This document shows, in pieces, positions 13,110 to 20,031 of a stretch of 31,290 nt of DNA. The position numbers and the translations under genes were made by a program. The notes under the pieces are model-generated. The model worked only from the letters and a program-made list of their open reading frames with translations, was not told the origin of the DNA and did no database searches. The stretch is from a virus. The number at the start of each line of letters is the position of its first letter. Position 1 is the first letter of the stretch. The stretch is taken from the IMG/VR virus record IMGVR_UViG_3300034198_002113, positions 1-31,290 of that record. One strand, 5' to 3'.

Positions 13110-13866
13110 AACTTTCGACAACAAGATTTGGGATAAACAAGAACTATTAGACAATATGTATGAAGATGATTTTTACTATGGTTATTTAGGTAAAAACGCT
13201 TTAAGTAGTTCAAGTTTAAAGATGCTGATACAATCACCAAAAACTTATAAATATGTTACTAAATATGGTTCAGGTGAATCACAAGTTTTGAGAGATGGTA
13301 AACTATTTCACACAATGATATTAGAACCACATAAAATAGATGAACTTGTAATTGTAGATGTAGCAACAAAAGCAGGAAAAGCATACAAAGAAGCTAAAGA
13401 ACAAGGTTTAGATGTTTATACTTCAAAGGAATTAAAAGATGCAGAACGTTTAGCAGATGCACTATTAAGGAATGATGAAGCAGTAAGTTATATGAACAAA
13501 GCACAATTTGAAATACCTGCAATAGCTATGATAGATGGAATACCATTTAGAGCAAAAGCAGATATATTAAAAGGTAATACTATTATAGATTTAAAAACTA
13601 CAACAGGTTTAAATGAATTTCGTTATTCTGCATCCAAATATAGCTATGATTTACAAGCTTATTTGTATCGTGAAATGTTTGGTGTAGATAATTTTGTTTT
13701 TGTTGCAATAGATAAAGGAAGTTTAGATATTGGAATATTTGAATGTAGTGATGAATTTTACGAAAGTGGTAAAAGAAAACTAGAACAAGGTATAGCAAAT
13801 TATAAATATTTCTTTGGTAATGATAAAGTAGATTTAAACCAATATGTATTAAGAGGTATTTTATAA
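13093..13866 (+). CDS. RecE/Cas4-like PD-(D/E)XK exonuclease
   Basis: This 257-aa protein has the marks of the exonuclease VIII-type PD-(D/E)XK family: LSSSSLKMLIQSPKTYKY (36-53) and GKLFHTMILEP (about 69-79) near the N-terminus, then FRAKADIL (D of the motif), TIIDLKTT with E-x-K-like DLK, and SYDLQAYLYREMFG containing the conserved Q-x-x-x-Y. These enzymes resect double-stranded DNA to give single strands for annealing, and here pair naturally with the Erf protein at 5177 and the SSB-like protein at 7178. Length is close to the usual catalytic domain. The genes are separated by 7 kb, unlike the tight red or recET pairs. Confidence 0.85.
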   Translation: METTIRTFDNKIWDKQELLDNMYEDDFYYGYLGKNALSSSSLKMLIQSPKTYKYVTKYGSGESQVLRDGKLFHTMILEPHKIDELVIVDVATKAGKAYKEAKEQGLDVYTSKELKDAERLADALLRNDEAVSYMNKAQFEIPAIAMIDGIPFRAKADILKGNTIIDLKTTTGLNEFRYSASKYSYDLQAYLYREMFGVDNFVFVAIDKGSLDIGIFECSDEFYESGKRKLEQGIANYKYFFGNDKVDLNQYVLRGIL

Positions 13867-13868
13867 TT

Positions 13869-13920
13869 GTTAAAAAAGTGTTAATTATTTTTATATATCA
13901 AAATTAAATAATATATTTAC
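13869..13920 (+). promoter_or_regulatory. Shortened variant of the repeated promoter module, copy 4
   Basis: GTTAAA (13869-13874) and GTTAAT (13880-13885) lie 11 bp apart, and TATATTTA lies at 13912-13919. The half-site to -7 distance is 43 bp, ten less than the other copies, about one helical turn. The -7 box has A instead of G. Confidence 0.45.
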
Positions 13921-13943
13921 AGAGTAATTAAAAAAAAATAAAA

Positions 13944-14162
13944 ATGCAATTCGAAACTATTGGTTATTCAAAAGATTATTATACACTAGATAAAAAATAC
14001 ATCGGCTCTTTAGTATGTGAAAAAGATAGAGAAGTTTATGGCTATTTAGGCAGAAAAATAGAAATATTAGAAGAAGAAATAATATTAAGAAAAAAGAAAA
14101 TAAAAAAAGGTACTGAATTAATCACAGAAATTTTTCCTTTAAATGGTAAAATTATAAATTAA
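13944..14162 (+). CDS. Small protein of unknown function
   Basis: This 72-aa protein (MQFETIGYSKDYYTLDKKYI) has a helical, charged middle (KIEILEEEIILRKKKIKKG). It starts the operon behind the variant promoter module and precedes the glycosyltransferase by 6 bases. The function is unknown. Confidence 0.6.
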   Translation: MQFETIGYSKDYYTLDKKYIGSLVCEKDREVYGYLGRKIEILEEEIILRKKKIKKGTELITEIFPLNGKIIN

Positions 14163-14168
14163 TAAATT

Positions 14169-15497
14169 ATGAAACAACCCAAGAATTTAAGAATATTGCA
14201 TTTTTTAAGTCCTGTAAAATGGAACGCTGATACTTTTTTATCAGATGCAGATGCAAATTTTAAAGTAATGAAAAAGACAATAGAGTTTTTACCTGATTGT
14301 CATCATTATATATTAATGCCTTCTAAAGCAACAGAAGTAATATATCAAAAAAATGTTACCAATATTAGATATGAATATCCACACAGCGTTTTTTTAAATC
14401 GTTATCATTTTGACCATAAAAAAATAGTAGGTTTTAATTTTGATAAAATTGATGTAGATTATATATTTAACCATCAACCAGAACAATCTTTGTCCTTACA
14501 AGTATGGTTTGGTTCAAATAGATATTACAGAGATATTTATACATTTAACTTTTTTCATTGGATTGATTGTTACGAATCAGGCGGAGGCTTTAAAGACGTT
14601 CAACCTATTAATTTTTTAAGACAGTACGAAGCAACTGTAATAGGTGATTATAATTTTTTTCATACACAAAAAAGTGTTAATTATTTATTATCTAATTTTG
14701 AGAAGTTAAATTATATGCCAGAAATAAAGAATGTTCGATTTATGCCTTTATCGGGTAAAGCTACTGAAGTTAAATCTGAATTTGATTTGCCTAATAAAAA
14801 GATAGTTGTATTTAATCATAGATGGAATAAATCATCAGGCACAGAAAGATTTTTAAAATACATTGAAAATATTTCAGATGATTATGTTTTTTGGATTACA
14901 GATGAAAAAAATTGCGATGTTAAACGTGATAATTTTATTGTAAAATCATTGAATTACGAAGATTTTAATTACTTAATGAATAACTGTTATTGTAATTTAA
15001 CTTTTATTGACGGATATACTACTTGGAATCTATCCTCGCAAGATTGTTTAGTAAGAAACAAGCCAGCATTAATATACGATAATGAAATTATTGATACAGT
15101 TTGTCAAGGCAAAGCATATAAATTTAAAAGTAAAAAAGAATTTCAAAGCTTATTAGAAAATTTACCTGATAAAATAGAAAGTTATAATGTAGAATTACAC
15201 GATGATTTATTTAAAAAAAATTTAATAGAATCTTTAAATGAAACTTGGGAATCTACAAAGCAAATACCTAAAGCCGCAGATGATTTTATGAATTGCGTAA
15301 AGAATAAAAAATTAAGAACTAAAAAAGATATTTTAACACAAGTTCATAATGGTATTATTTCAAATGGTTCAAATCACGGAATTAGAAGATATGTATTACA
15401 TAATGGCTTAATAGATGATACAAACGAACCATACCCTACATATTATCTAGAAGAAGAAGAAATAATAAAAGAAGTTAATTTATTTAATAATTTTTAA
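14169..15497 (+). CDS. GT-B fold glycosyltransferase-like protein
   Basis: This 442-aa protein resembles group 1 (GT4-type) glycosyltransferases: an N-terminal domain with LRILHFLSPVKWNAD, then VVFNHRWNKSSGTERFLKY (212-230) at the start of the sugar-nucleotide domain, FWITDE, and near the active end SSQDCLVRNKPALIY, in the place of the family's E-x-x-x-G-x-P-x-I nucleotide-binding loop. The C-terminal 80 residues, with GIRRYVLHNGLIDD, look like an extra module. The substrate cannot be told. In phages such enzymes may glycosylate modified DNA bases or alter host surface sugars; the location in a DNA-metabolism operon, not near tail genes, favours DNA or intracellular targets. No base-hydroxymethylating enzyme is visible. 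Confidence 0.65.
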   Translation: MKQPKNLRILHFLSPVKWNADTFLSDADANFKVMKKTIEFLPDCHHYILMPSKATEVIYQKNVTNIRYEYPHSVFLNRYHFDHKKIVGFNFDKIDVDYIFNHQPEQSLSLQVWFGSNRYYRDIYTFNFFHWIDCYESGGGFKDVQPINFLRQYEATVIGDYNFFHTQKSVNYLLSNFEKLNYMPEIKNVRFMPLSGKATEVKSEFDLPNKKIVVFNHRWNKSSGTERFLKYIENISDDYVFWITDEKNCDVKRDNFIVKSLNYEDFNYLMNNCYCNLTFIDGYTTWNLSSQDCLVRNKPALIYDNEIIDTVCQGKAYKFKSKKEFQSLLENLPDKIESYNVELHDDLFKKNLIESLNETWESTKQIPKAADDFMNCVKNKKLRTKKDILTQVHNGIISNGSNHGIRRYVLHNGLIDDTNEPYPTYYLEEEEIIKEVNLFNNF

Positions 15498-15498
15498 G

Positions 15499-15957
15499 AT
15501 GCAAACAAGAAAAAAATTTAATCCTAGTTATCACAATAATGAATTTAATTATTTAATAAGTGAGTTAACAGATTTAAAGCGTTCTATTATAGATATTGAT
15601 TGTATGATAACAAAATATAAATATAATACTTTTATGATTGACCATAAAAAAAATGAAGATACTACTTCGATAAATACATTAATGCATCTATCAAATTATG
15701 TAGGCATTACTTTAAATGATAAAACTAAAGTACAATGTTTTATAGTTCGTTCAAATGTAAATACTGAAATTTGCGAAACTTTAAATGGCGTTTCTATGAT
15801 TTATGAAATAAAAAATATTAACGATGTAGTAGATAAAAAAAATAAAACTGATTTTATAAAAGGTATATTTAAAGCAAAAAATGATACTGAATTAAAATTA
15901 TTTTTTCAGCAAGAAACACACGAACAAACAAAAGAAAAATTAAGATTCGAATTTTAA
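15499..15957 (+). CDS. Protein of unknown function
   Basis: This 152-aa protein starts MQTRKKFNPSYHNNEFNYL and follows the glycosyltransferase by one base. It is mixed alpha/beta, with a central stretch (MHLSNYVGITLNDKTKVQCF) and a charged C-terminus. No motif was recognised. The tight junction suggests co-translation with the glycosyltransferase, so it may be its partner. Confidence 0.62.
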   Translation: MQTRKKFNPSYHNNEFNYLISELTDLKRSIIDIDCMITKYKYNTFMIDHKKNEDTTSINTLMHLSNYVGITLNDKTKVQCFIVRSNVNTEICETLNGVSMIYEIKNINDVVDKKNKTDFIKGIFKAKNDTELKLFFQQETHEQTKEKLRFEF

Positions 15958-15968
15958 AAACAAATAAT

Positions 15969-16493
15969 ATGGAAATTACTCAAAGATTAAAAGAAATCAT
16001 TAAGCAAGAAACAAACACAGATATAGAAGTAAGAACACGAAAAAGAGAAACAATAGAAATGCGTTCACTATATTGTAATGTACTAAAAGAATTAAAGCCA
16101 AACAAAACACTACAAGCAATAGGTGATACATTAGAATTAAATCACGCTACAGTAATACACGCATTAAAGAACTATAAAATGTATGAAGAATATAACCCTG
16201 AATTAAAAAAGTTTAGAACAACTGTATTAAGTTATTTTACAATAGACAATGAAGAAGAATTAAAAGAACTAACAGATATAGAAAAAGCAAAACACGAAAT
16301 ACATAAACTAACATTAGAAAACCATAATCTAAAAAGAGAACTAAAAGAACAAATAGAAACACCAAGATACGAACACAAAATAATAGATGAACTAAATACA
16401 TTAATGACAAACACTAAAGGTACAATACAACACACATTAATACAAGATAGATTAGAAGCATTTTACACAATGAATAAAAACATAAAACTATGA
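15969..16493 (+). CDS. DnaA domain IV-like DNA-binding protein
   Basis: The first 80 residues of this 174-aa protein resemble domain IV of bacterial DnaA: IEVRTRKRETIEMRSLYCNV (19-38), then LQAIGDTLELNHATVIHALK (about 49-68), matching the family pattern of R-x-R, R-x-x-x-x-Y and IG-x-x-x-x-x-x-H-x-T-V-x-H-A. The H-A/S-T-V-I-H-A signature contacts the DnaA box. There is no AAA+ ATPase domain, so it binds DNA without being an initiator ATPase. The rest is a helical, Glu/Lys-rich coiled segment. Possible roles are marking the phage origin, recruiting helicase or hindering host DnaA. It overlaps the next gene by 4 bases. Confidence 0.78.
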   Translation: MEITQRLKEIIKQETNTDIEVRTRKRETIEMRSLYCNVLKELKPNKTLQAIGDTLELNHATVIHALKNYKMYEEYNPELKKFRTTVLSYFTIDNEEELKELTDIEKAKHEIHKLTLENHNLKRELKEQIETPRYEHKIIDELNTLMTNTKGTIQHTLIQDRLEAFYTMNKNIKL

Positions 16494-16648
16494 ACACTAT
16501 AGACCCAATAACACCATACGAGAGAGCTGTAATACTTTACAATAAATATACTAAAGAATATAATCGAAGTGTATGTATGGGTACAATGCAACAAACAGAA
16601 CACTGGAAAGAAGTAACAAAAGAATTAGCAAAGCTTTATAAAAAATAA
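16490..16648 (+). CDS. Small protein of unknown function
   Basis: This ORF encodes 52 aa (MNTIDPITPYERAVILYNKY), starting 4 bases inside the end of the DnaA-like gene and ending 2 bases before the next. It is helical and basic, with an acidic-basic C-terminal helix (KEVTKELAKLYKK). The tight spacing supports a real gene; no function is known. Confidence 0.58.
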   Translation: MNTIDPITPYERAVILYNKYTKEYNRSVCMGTMQQTEHWKEVTKELAKLYKK

Positions 16649-16650
16649 TT

Positions 16651-16884
16651 ATGGCAGATATAACTAAATGCGAAGATAATCTTTGCCCATCAAAAGAAAC
16701 TTGTTATAGATACACAGCACCTGAATCATTATATTGGCAATCTTATGGTTTATTTAATCGTGAAGAAGATGAAGATAATTGTGATATGTTTTGGGATAAT
16801 GGTTTAAGTTGTAAGTATTGTCATCTATTAAATGGTAATCACAAATTAAGTTGTAAAACTATGAAGATACAAGTTAATATTTAA
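16651..16884 (+). CDS. Cys-rich conserved phage protein
   Basis: A 77-aa protein with an N-terminal CEDNLCPSKETCYRYTA (7-23), the phrase YWQSYGLF, CDMFW, and CKYC at 54-57. The first Cys group followed by YWQSY is familiar in small proteins of Bacteroidota phages; zinc binding is plausible. It lies 2 bases after the previous stop and is the last gene before the packaging genes. The function is unknown. Confidence 0.7.
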   Translation: MADITKCEDNLCPSKETCYRYTAPESLYWQSYGLFNREEDEDNCDMFWDNGLSCKYCHLLNGNHKLSCKTMKIQVNI

Positions 16885-16941
16885 ACAACAATAGATTTTA
16901 TTTATTATTATTTAAATTGAATAATCATTATTTATTTCATT

Positions 16942-17241
16942 ATGGAAAAGTCAAGAGGTGGAGCCAGACCAAATGCAGGTCGTAAATCAAAAGTAGAAGA
17001 AGAAAAAGTAAACAATGTATTTTTAAAAGCTTTAGGCGAATTATATAATAAAGAAACTGAAGAAGATACAAAGATAGCTTTTGTAAAGGATACATTAATG
17101 CAATCACAAAGAGGGCAATTATTTATTGCAGAACATATATTTGGTAAACCTAAAGAAACTATAGAAGCTACACACAACGTAAACGATTTTAACATAAAAG
17201 ATATATTTAAGGTTGGGAATAGCAATAAATCAGAAATATAA
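16942..17241 (+). CDS. Terminase small subunit-like protein
   Basis: This 99-aa protein starts MEKSRGGARPNAGRKSKVEE, a basic GGARPNAGRKSK start found on small terminase subunits and other phage DNA-binding proteins. The rest is helical, and it overlaps the large subunit gene by 29 bases. Small subunits recognise the packaging start on phage DNA and regulate the large subunit. It is shorter than usual (about 140-180 aa) and has no clear helix-turn-helix, so the name depends on position and the start motif. Confidence 0.7.
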   Translation: MEKSRGGARPNAGRKSKVEEEKVNNVFLKALGELYNKETEEDTKIAFVKDTLMQSQRGQLFIAEHIFGKPKETIEATHNVNDFNIKDIFKVGNSNKSEI

Positions 17242-18421
17242 TCTATTAGGTTCAGATAGTAGATACTTTGTAATAACAGGTGGAAGGGGAAGTGGTAAAT
17301 CATATTCCCTTAACTCGTTTCTATTACTATTAACCTATGAAGCAGGACACGTAATATTATTTACAAGATATACTTTAACTTCTGCATCTGTTTCTATTAT
17401 ACCTGAATTTATAGATAAAATTGATACAGCTGATTTAAGCAACGATTTTTATATAACTAAAGATGAAATAGTAAATTTAAAAACAGGGTCTAAAATCTTA
17501 TTTAAAGGTATTAAAACAAGCAGTGGAACGCAAACAGCTTCGCTTAAATCTTTAGCAGGAGTTACTACTTGGGTATTAGATGAAGCGGAAGAATTAACAG
17601 ATGAAGAAACTTTTGAAAAGATAGACTTCAGTATTAGAACAAAAGGAATACACAATAGAGTTCTTTTAGTATTAAACCCTGCAACAAAGGAACACTTTAT
17701 TTATAAGAAATTCTTTGAAGATAAAGGTGTAGAAGCAGGAAGCAATTTAATAAAAGGAGATACTACCTATATACATACAACTTATTTAGACAATATAGAA
17801 AATCTATCTGAATCATTTATAAATCAAATAGAGAATATAAAACAACGCAGACCTGAAAAGTATAAGCACCAAATATTAGGTGGTTGGTTAGACAAAGCAG
17901 AGGGAGTTATATTTACTAATTGGAAGATAGGTGAATATAAACAAATAGGTAAATCAGTATTCGGACAAGATTTTGGATTTAGCAATGACCCTACAACACT
18001 TGTAGAATGCAATATAGACACTTCTAACAAACGAATTTATATAAATGAGCGTTACTATCTACAAGCATTAACAACGTCGCAAATATACGCTTTAAATAAG
18101 CAACATTGTTTAGATAGTTTAATAGTAGCTGATTCTGCAGAACCAAGATTAATATTAGAACTACAAACAGCAGGGTTAAATATAGTACCTGCAATTAAGG
18201 GTCAAGGTTCTGTAACTTATGGTATATCACTTTTGCAAGATTACGATTTAATAGTATCACCTGAATCAATTAATTTAATTAAAGAACTAAATAACTATTG
18301 TTGGTTAGAAAAGAAAAGCAATACACCAATAGATAATCACAATCACTTAATAGATGCTTTAAGATATGCAGTTAGTCATCAATTAGAGAATCCAAATAAA
18401 GGTAATTATTTTATATATTAA
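17213..18421 (+). CDS. terL: Terminase large subunit (packaging ATPase and nuclease)
   Basis: The 402-aa protein begins with TTG at 17213 (no ATG is near in this frame). The Walker A GGRGSGKS lies at 23-30, the Walker B TWVLDEAEE around 119-127 with catalytic Glu, and a coupling-type NPA follows (LVLNPATKEHF). The C-terminal nuclease has FGQDFGFSNDPT, DSAEPR and HLIDALRYAVSH, whose Asp residues form the metal site. This is the Terminase_3 (PBSX-like) layout. It powers DNA packaging into the prohead and cuts concatemers. It overlaps the small subunit gene by 29 bases, and its 3' end is followed immediately by a 9-bp palindrome. Confidence 0.95.
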   Translation: MGIAINQKYNLLGSDSRYFVITGGRGSGKSYSLNSFLLLLTYEAGHVILFTRYTLTSASVSIIPEFIDKIDTADLSNDFYITKDEIVNLKTGSKILFKGIKTSSGTQTASLKSLAGVTTWVLDEAEELTDEETFEKIDFSIRTKGIHNRVLLVLNPATKEHFIYKKFFEDKGVEAGSNLIKGDTTYIHTTYLDNIENLSESFINQIENIKQRRPEKYKHQILGGWLDKAEGVIFTNWKIGEYKQIGKSVFGQDFGFSNDPTTLVECNIDTSNKRIYINERYYLQALTTSQIYALNKQHCLDSLIVADSAEPRLILELQTAGLNIVPAIKGQGSVTYGISLLQDYDLIVSPESINLIKELNNYCWLEKKSNTPIDNHNHLIDALRYAVSHQLENPNKGNYFIY

Positions 18422-18450
18422 TGTCGCAAATTAATACTATTTTTGCGACA
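18422..18450. other. Perfect 9-bp inverted repeat after terL
   Basis: TGTCGCAAA (18422-18430) is the exact reverse complement of TTTGCGACA (18442-18450), separated by 11 bases that contain a TACTATTTTTG promoter-like stretch. There is no long T run, so it is not a typical terminator. A partial echo, TGTCG...TTGACA, lies at 18461-18476. It may be an operator or transcript-end structure. Confidence 0.5.
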
Positions 18451-18484
18451 AAGTAAATGATGTCGAAAACTTGACAAATTAACT

Positions 18485-18634
18485 ATGACATACGGACAAA
18501 TGATTGCAACTATTCAATGCTATATACATCACGTTAAGAATATAGAAGTTAATATAAATCTACCACGCAATATAGGTGAAATTAAGAAGATGCAACAAAT
18601 GTATGCTATAGCTGTAGAGTATCTGAAAGCGTAA
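18485..18634 (+). CDS. Small protein of unknown function
   Basis: This ORF encodes 49 aa (MTYGQMIATIQCYIHHVKNI at the start, ending QMYAIAVEYLKA). It is predicted mixed helix with no recognised motif and lies alone between terL and the third promoter module. The surrounding spacer (18422-18783) otherwise holds only the palindrome and the promoter. The coding pattern is reasonable, but the gene is unproven. Confidence 0.45.
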   Translation: MTYGQMIATIQCYIHHVKNIEVNINLPRNIGEIKKMQQMYAIAVEYLKA

Positions 18635-18691
18635 CATATTTAAAACATAATTGTTACATTTGTAAATGTTGTTTAGCTTAAAAAATAAAAC

Positions 18692-18752
18692 ATTAAACAA
18701 AAGTTAAAGTTTTATAAAATGTTTTTTTATTAAAATATAGTTTTTATATTTG
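18692..18752 (+). promoter_or_regulatory. Repeated promoter module, copy 3
   Basis: ATTAAA (18692-18697) and GTTAAA (18703-18708) lie 11 bp apart, TTTTTTATT at 18723-18731, and TATATTTG at 18745-18752. The first half-site lies exactly 53 bp before the -7 box, as in copies 1 and 2. A further -7-like TACATTTG is at 18655-18662. Confidence 0.72.
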
Positions 18753-18783
18753 TATAACAATAACAAAGAAACAAATAAAAATT

Positions 18784-18966
18784 ATGACAAATTCAATTAA
18801 AAATTTAGATTACAAAGTAGGACAAAAAGTTTATTTTTTAGAAGGTATTGAAGAAAAATATTTTATAGGTACAATAATTAAATCTTTAAAAGTAGCTGTA
18901 AGAATTTTAAATAAAGAAAATAAAATAGAAACTATTGATAAAAGAAATTTAGGAATAGTAATTTAA
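18784..18966 (+). CDS. Small protein, possibly a beta-barrel
   Basis: The 60-aa protein has VGQKVYFLEGIEEKYFIG (about 12-29) and an overall strand-turn pattern (TIIKSLKVAVRIL) like small SH3-type barrels. It is the first gene after promoter module copy 3. Function is unknown; the resemblance is by general pattern only. The next gene begins 11 bases after its stop. Confidence 0.6.
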   Translation: MTNSIKNLDYKVGQKVYFLEGIEEKYFIGTIIKSLKVAVRILNKENKIETIDKRNLGIVI

Positions 18967-18977
18967 AACAAAGTAAA

Positions 18978-19184
18978 ATGAAAAAAATAAAAGTATTTGT
19001 AAATTATTGCGAAATAAAATTTGAAGTAAAAGGATTTTATATAAAAGGTTCAGATTATGATTATACAGGAAGTTGTATTGAAGATGCAGAAGTATTAATA
19101 CAAGGTGTTGATGTTTATGAAATATTATCTACAAAACAATATAATGATATTATTGATTTAGCAATAGAAGAAATAGAAGATTAA
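18978..19184 (+). CDS. Small acidic protein of unknown function
   Basis: A 68-aa acidic protein, MKKIKVFVNYCEIKFEVKGF at the start. It has a strand-rich N-terminal half and a helical acidic C-terminus (IIDLAIEEIED). It forms a two-gene unit with the preceding gene, between promoter module 3 and the terminator at 19208. No function is known. Confidence 0.6.
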   Translation: MKKIKVFVNYCEIKFEVKGFYIKGSDYDYTGSCIEDAEVLIQGVDVYEILSTKQYNDIIDLAIEEIED

Positions 19185-19207
19185 GTTAGGTTAAATTTGG
19201 TTAAATT

Positions 19208-19235
19208 AGACGTGCAGAAATGTACGTCTTTTTTT
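19208..19235 (+). terminator. Rho-independent terminator before the tail operon
   Basis: AGACGT (19208-19213) pairs with ACGTCT (19224-19229), followed by seven T at 19229-19235. It separates the two-gene early-type unit from the tail genes. Confidence 0.82.
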
Positions 19236-19282
19236 GTTTAATACAATATCAGAAAATAGTTATTAATATAAAAAACAATAAT

Positions 19283-19966
19283 ATGAAATTAGAGATTAGC
19301 ATACCAACAGAATTAAAAGAAATTAAGTTAGCACAATACCAAGCGTTCTTAAAAATAGCTAAAGATAATGAAGATGAAGAATTTCTTAATCAGAAAATGG
19401 TTCAGGTATTTTGCAATATAGATTTAAAAGACGTTGCAGAAATTAGATATAAAGACGTTATAGAAATAACAGAATCGTTATCTAAAATGTTTAACGTGCA
19501 ATCACATAAATTTATAAATAGATTTAAACTTGGTGAAGTTGAATTTGGTTTTATTCCTGATTTAGAAGAAATGACTTTTGGTGAATATACAGATTTAGAT
19601 TCTTATATTGGCGATTGGGATAATATGCATAAAGTTATGGCAGTATTATATAGACCTATAACAAAGAAAGGTTTAAATAATACTTACGAAATAGAAAAAT
19701 ATAATGGTAGTATTACTTATTGTGATGTAATGAAACACGCACCTTTAGATGTTGTATTTGGTGCTTCGGTTTTTTTTTACAATTTAGGCAACGAATTATT
19801 GAAAAGTACGATGAATTATTTGGAACAGAACAAGGGGATACAGACTATTCTGCAACAGCACAATTTGGAAAACGATGGGGGTGGTACAGTTCAATCTATG
19901 CTCTTGCTCAAGGAGATGTTACAAGATTTGACAGAATTACCGAACTACCAATTAATCAATGTTTAA
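19283..19966 (+). CDS. Tail assembly chaperone, short form (frame 0)
   Basis: I chose the ATG at 19283 (MKLEISIPTELKEIKLAQYQ), with the A-rich leader; the longer frame to 19220 lies in the terminator. The product is 227 aa if no frameshift occurs. N-terminal residues 1-165 are the probable chaperone domain for the tape measure protein, equivalent to lambda gpG. The final codons overlap the -1 frame, which continues with a recognisable C-terminal extension. The last 60 or so residues in this frame are therefore partly a by-product of the overlap. The gene heads the tail block ending with the tape measure at 24511. Confidence 0.7.
   Translation: MKLEISIPTELKEIKLAQYQAFLKIAKDNEDEEFLNQKMVQVFCNIDLKDVAEIRYKDVIEITESLSKMFNVQSHKFINRFKLGEVEFGFIPDLEEMTFGEYTDLDSYIGDWDNMHKVMAVLYRPITKKGLNNTYEIEKYNGSITYCDVMKHAPLDVVFGASVFFYNLGNELLKSTMNYLEQNKGIQTILQQHNLENDGGGTVQSMLLLKEMLQDLTELPNYQLINV
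19768..19779 (+). other. Slippery run of nine T for a -1 frameshift
   Basis: The frame-0 codons are GTT TTT TTT TAC. A run of nine T (19770-19778) allows a -1 slip so that TTA CAA is read next. Downstream the -1 frame is open to 20031 with no start codon of its own. Confidence 0.6.
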
Positions 19967-20031
19967 CTTTTTTAACATTTGAAAAACAAAAAAATCAAAT
20001 AGAATCAGATTTAATTAAAAAAAGAGTATGA
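19777..20031 (+). CDS. Tail assembly chaperone, -1 frame extension (GT-like)
   Basis: In the -1 frame the sequence encodes 84 more residues, including DELFGTEQGDTDYSATAQFG, then KRWGWYSSIYALAQGDVTRF and the ending LTFEKQKNQIESDLIKK. KWGWY..I..LA.GDVTRFD followed by a helical end is the conserved C-terminal part of the same chaperone in Bacteroidota phages. The frame is open back to 19726, but has no ATG, GTG or TTG, so it must be made by frameshifting or transcript slippage at the T run. The full fusion is about 249 aa. It ends in an overlap with the next gene (ATGA). Confidence 0.7.
   Translation, partial: LQFRQRIIEKYDELFGTEQGDTDYSATAQFGKRWGWYSSIYALAQGDVTRFDRITELPINQCLTFLTFEKQKNQIESDLIKKRV

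Noticed and set aside
16932-17303. Minus-strand ORF of 123 aa opposite the terminase small subunit
   Set aside because: It is antisense to clear packaging genes and shows no domain.
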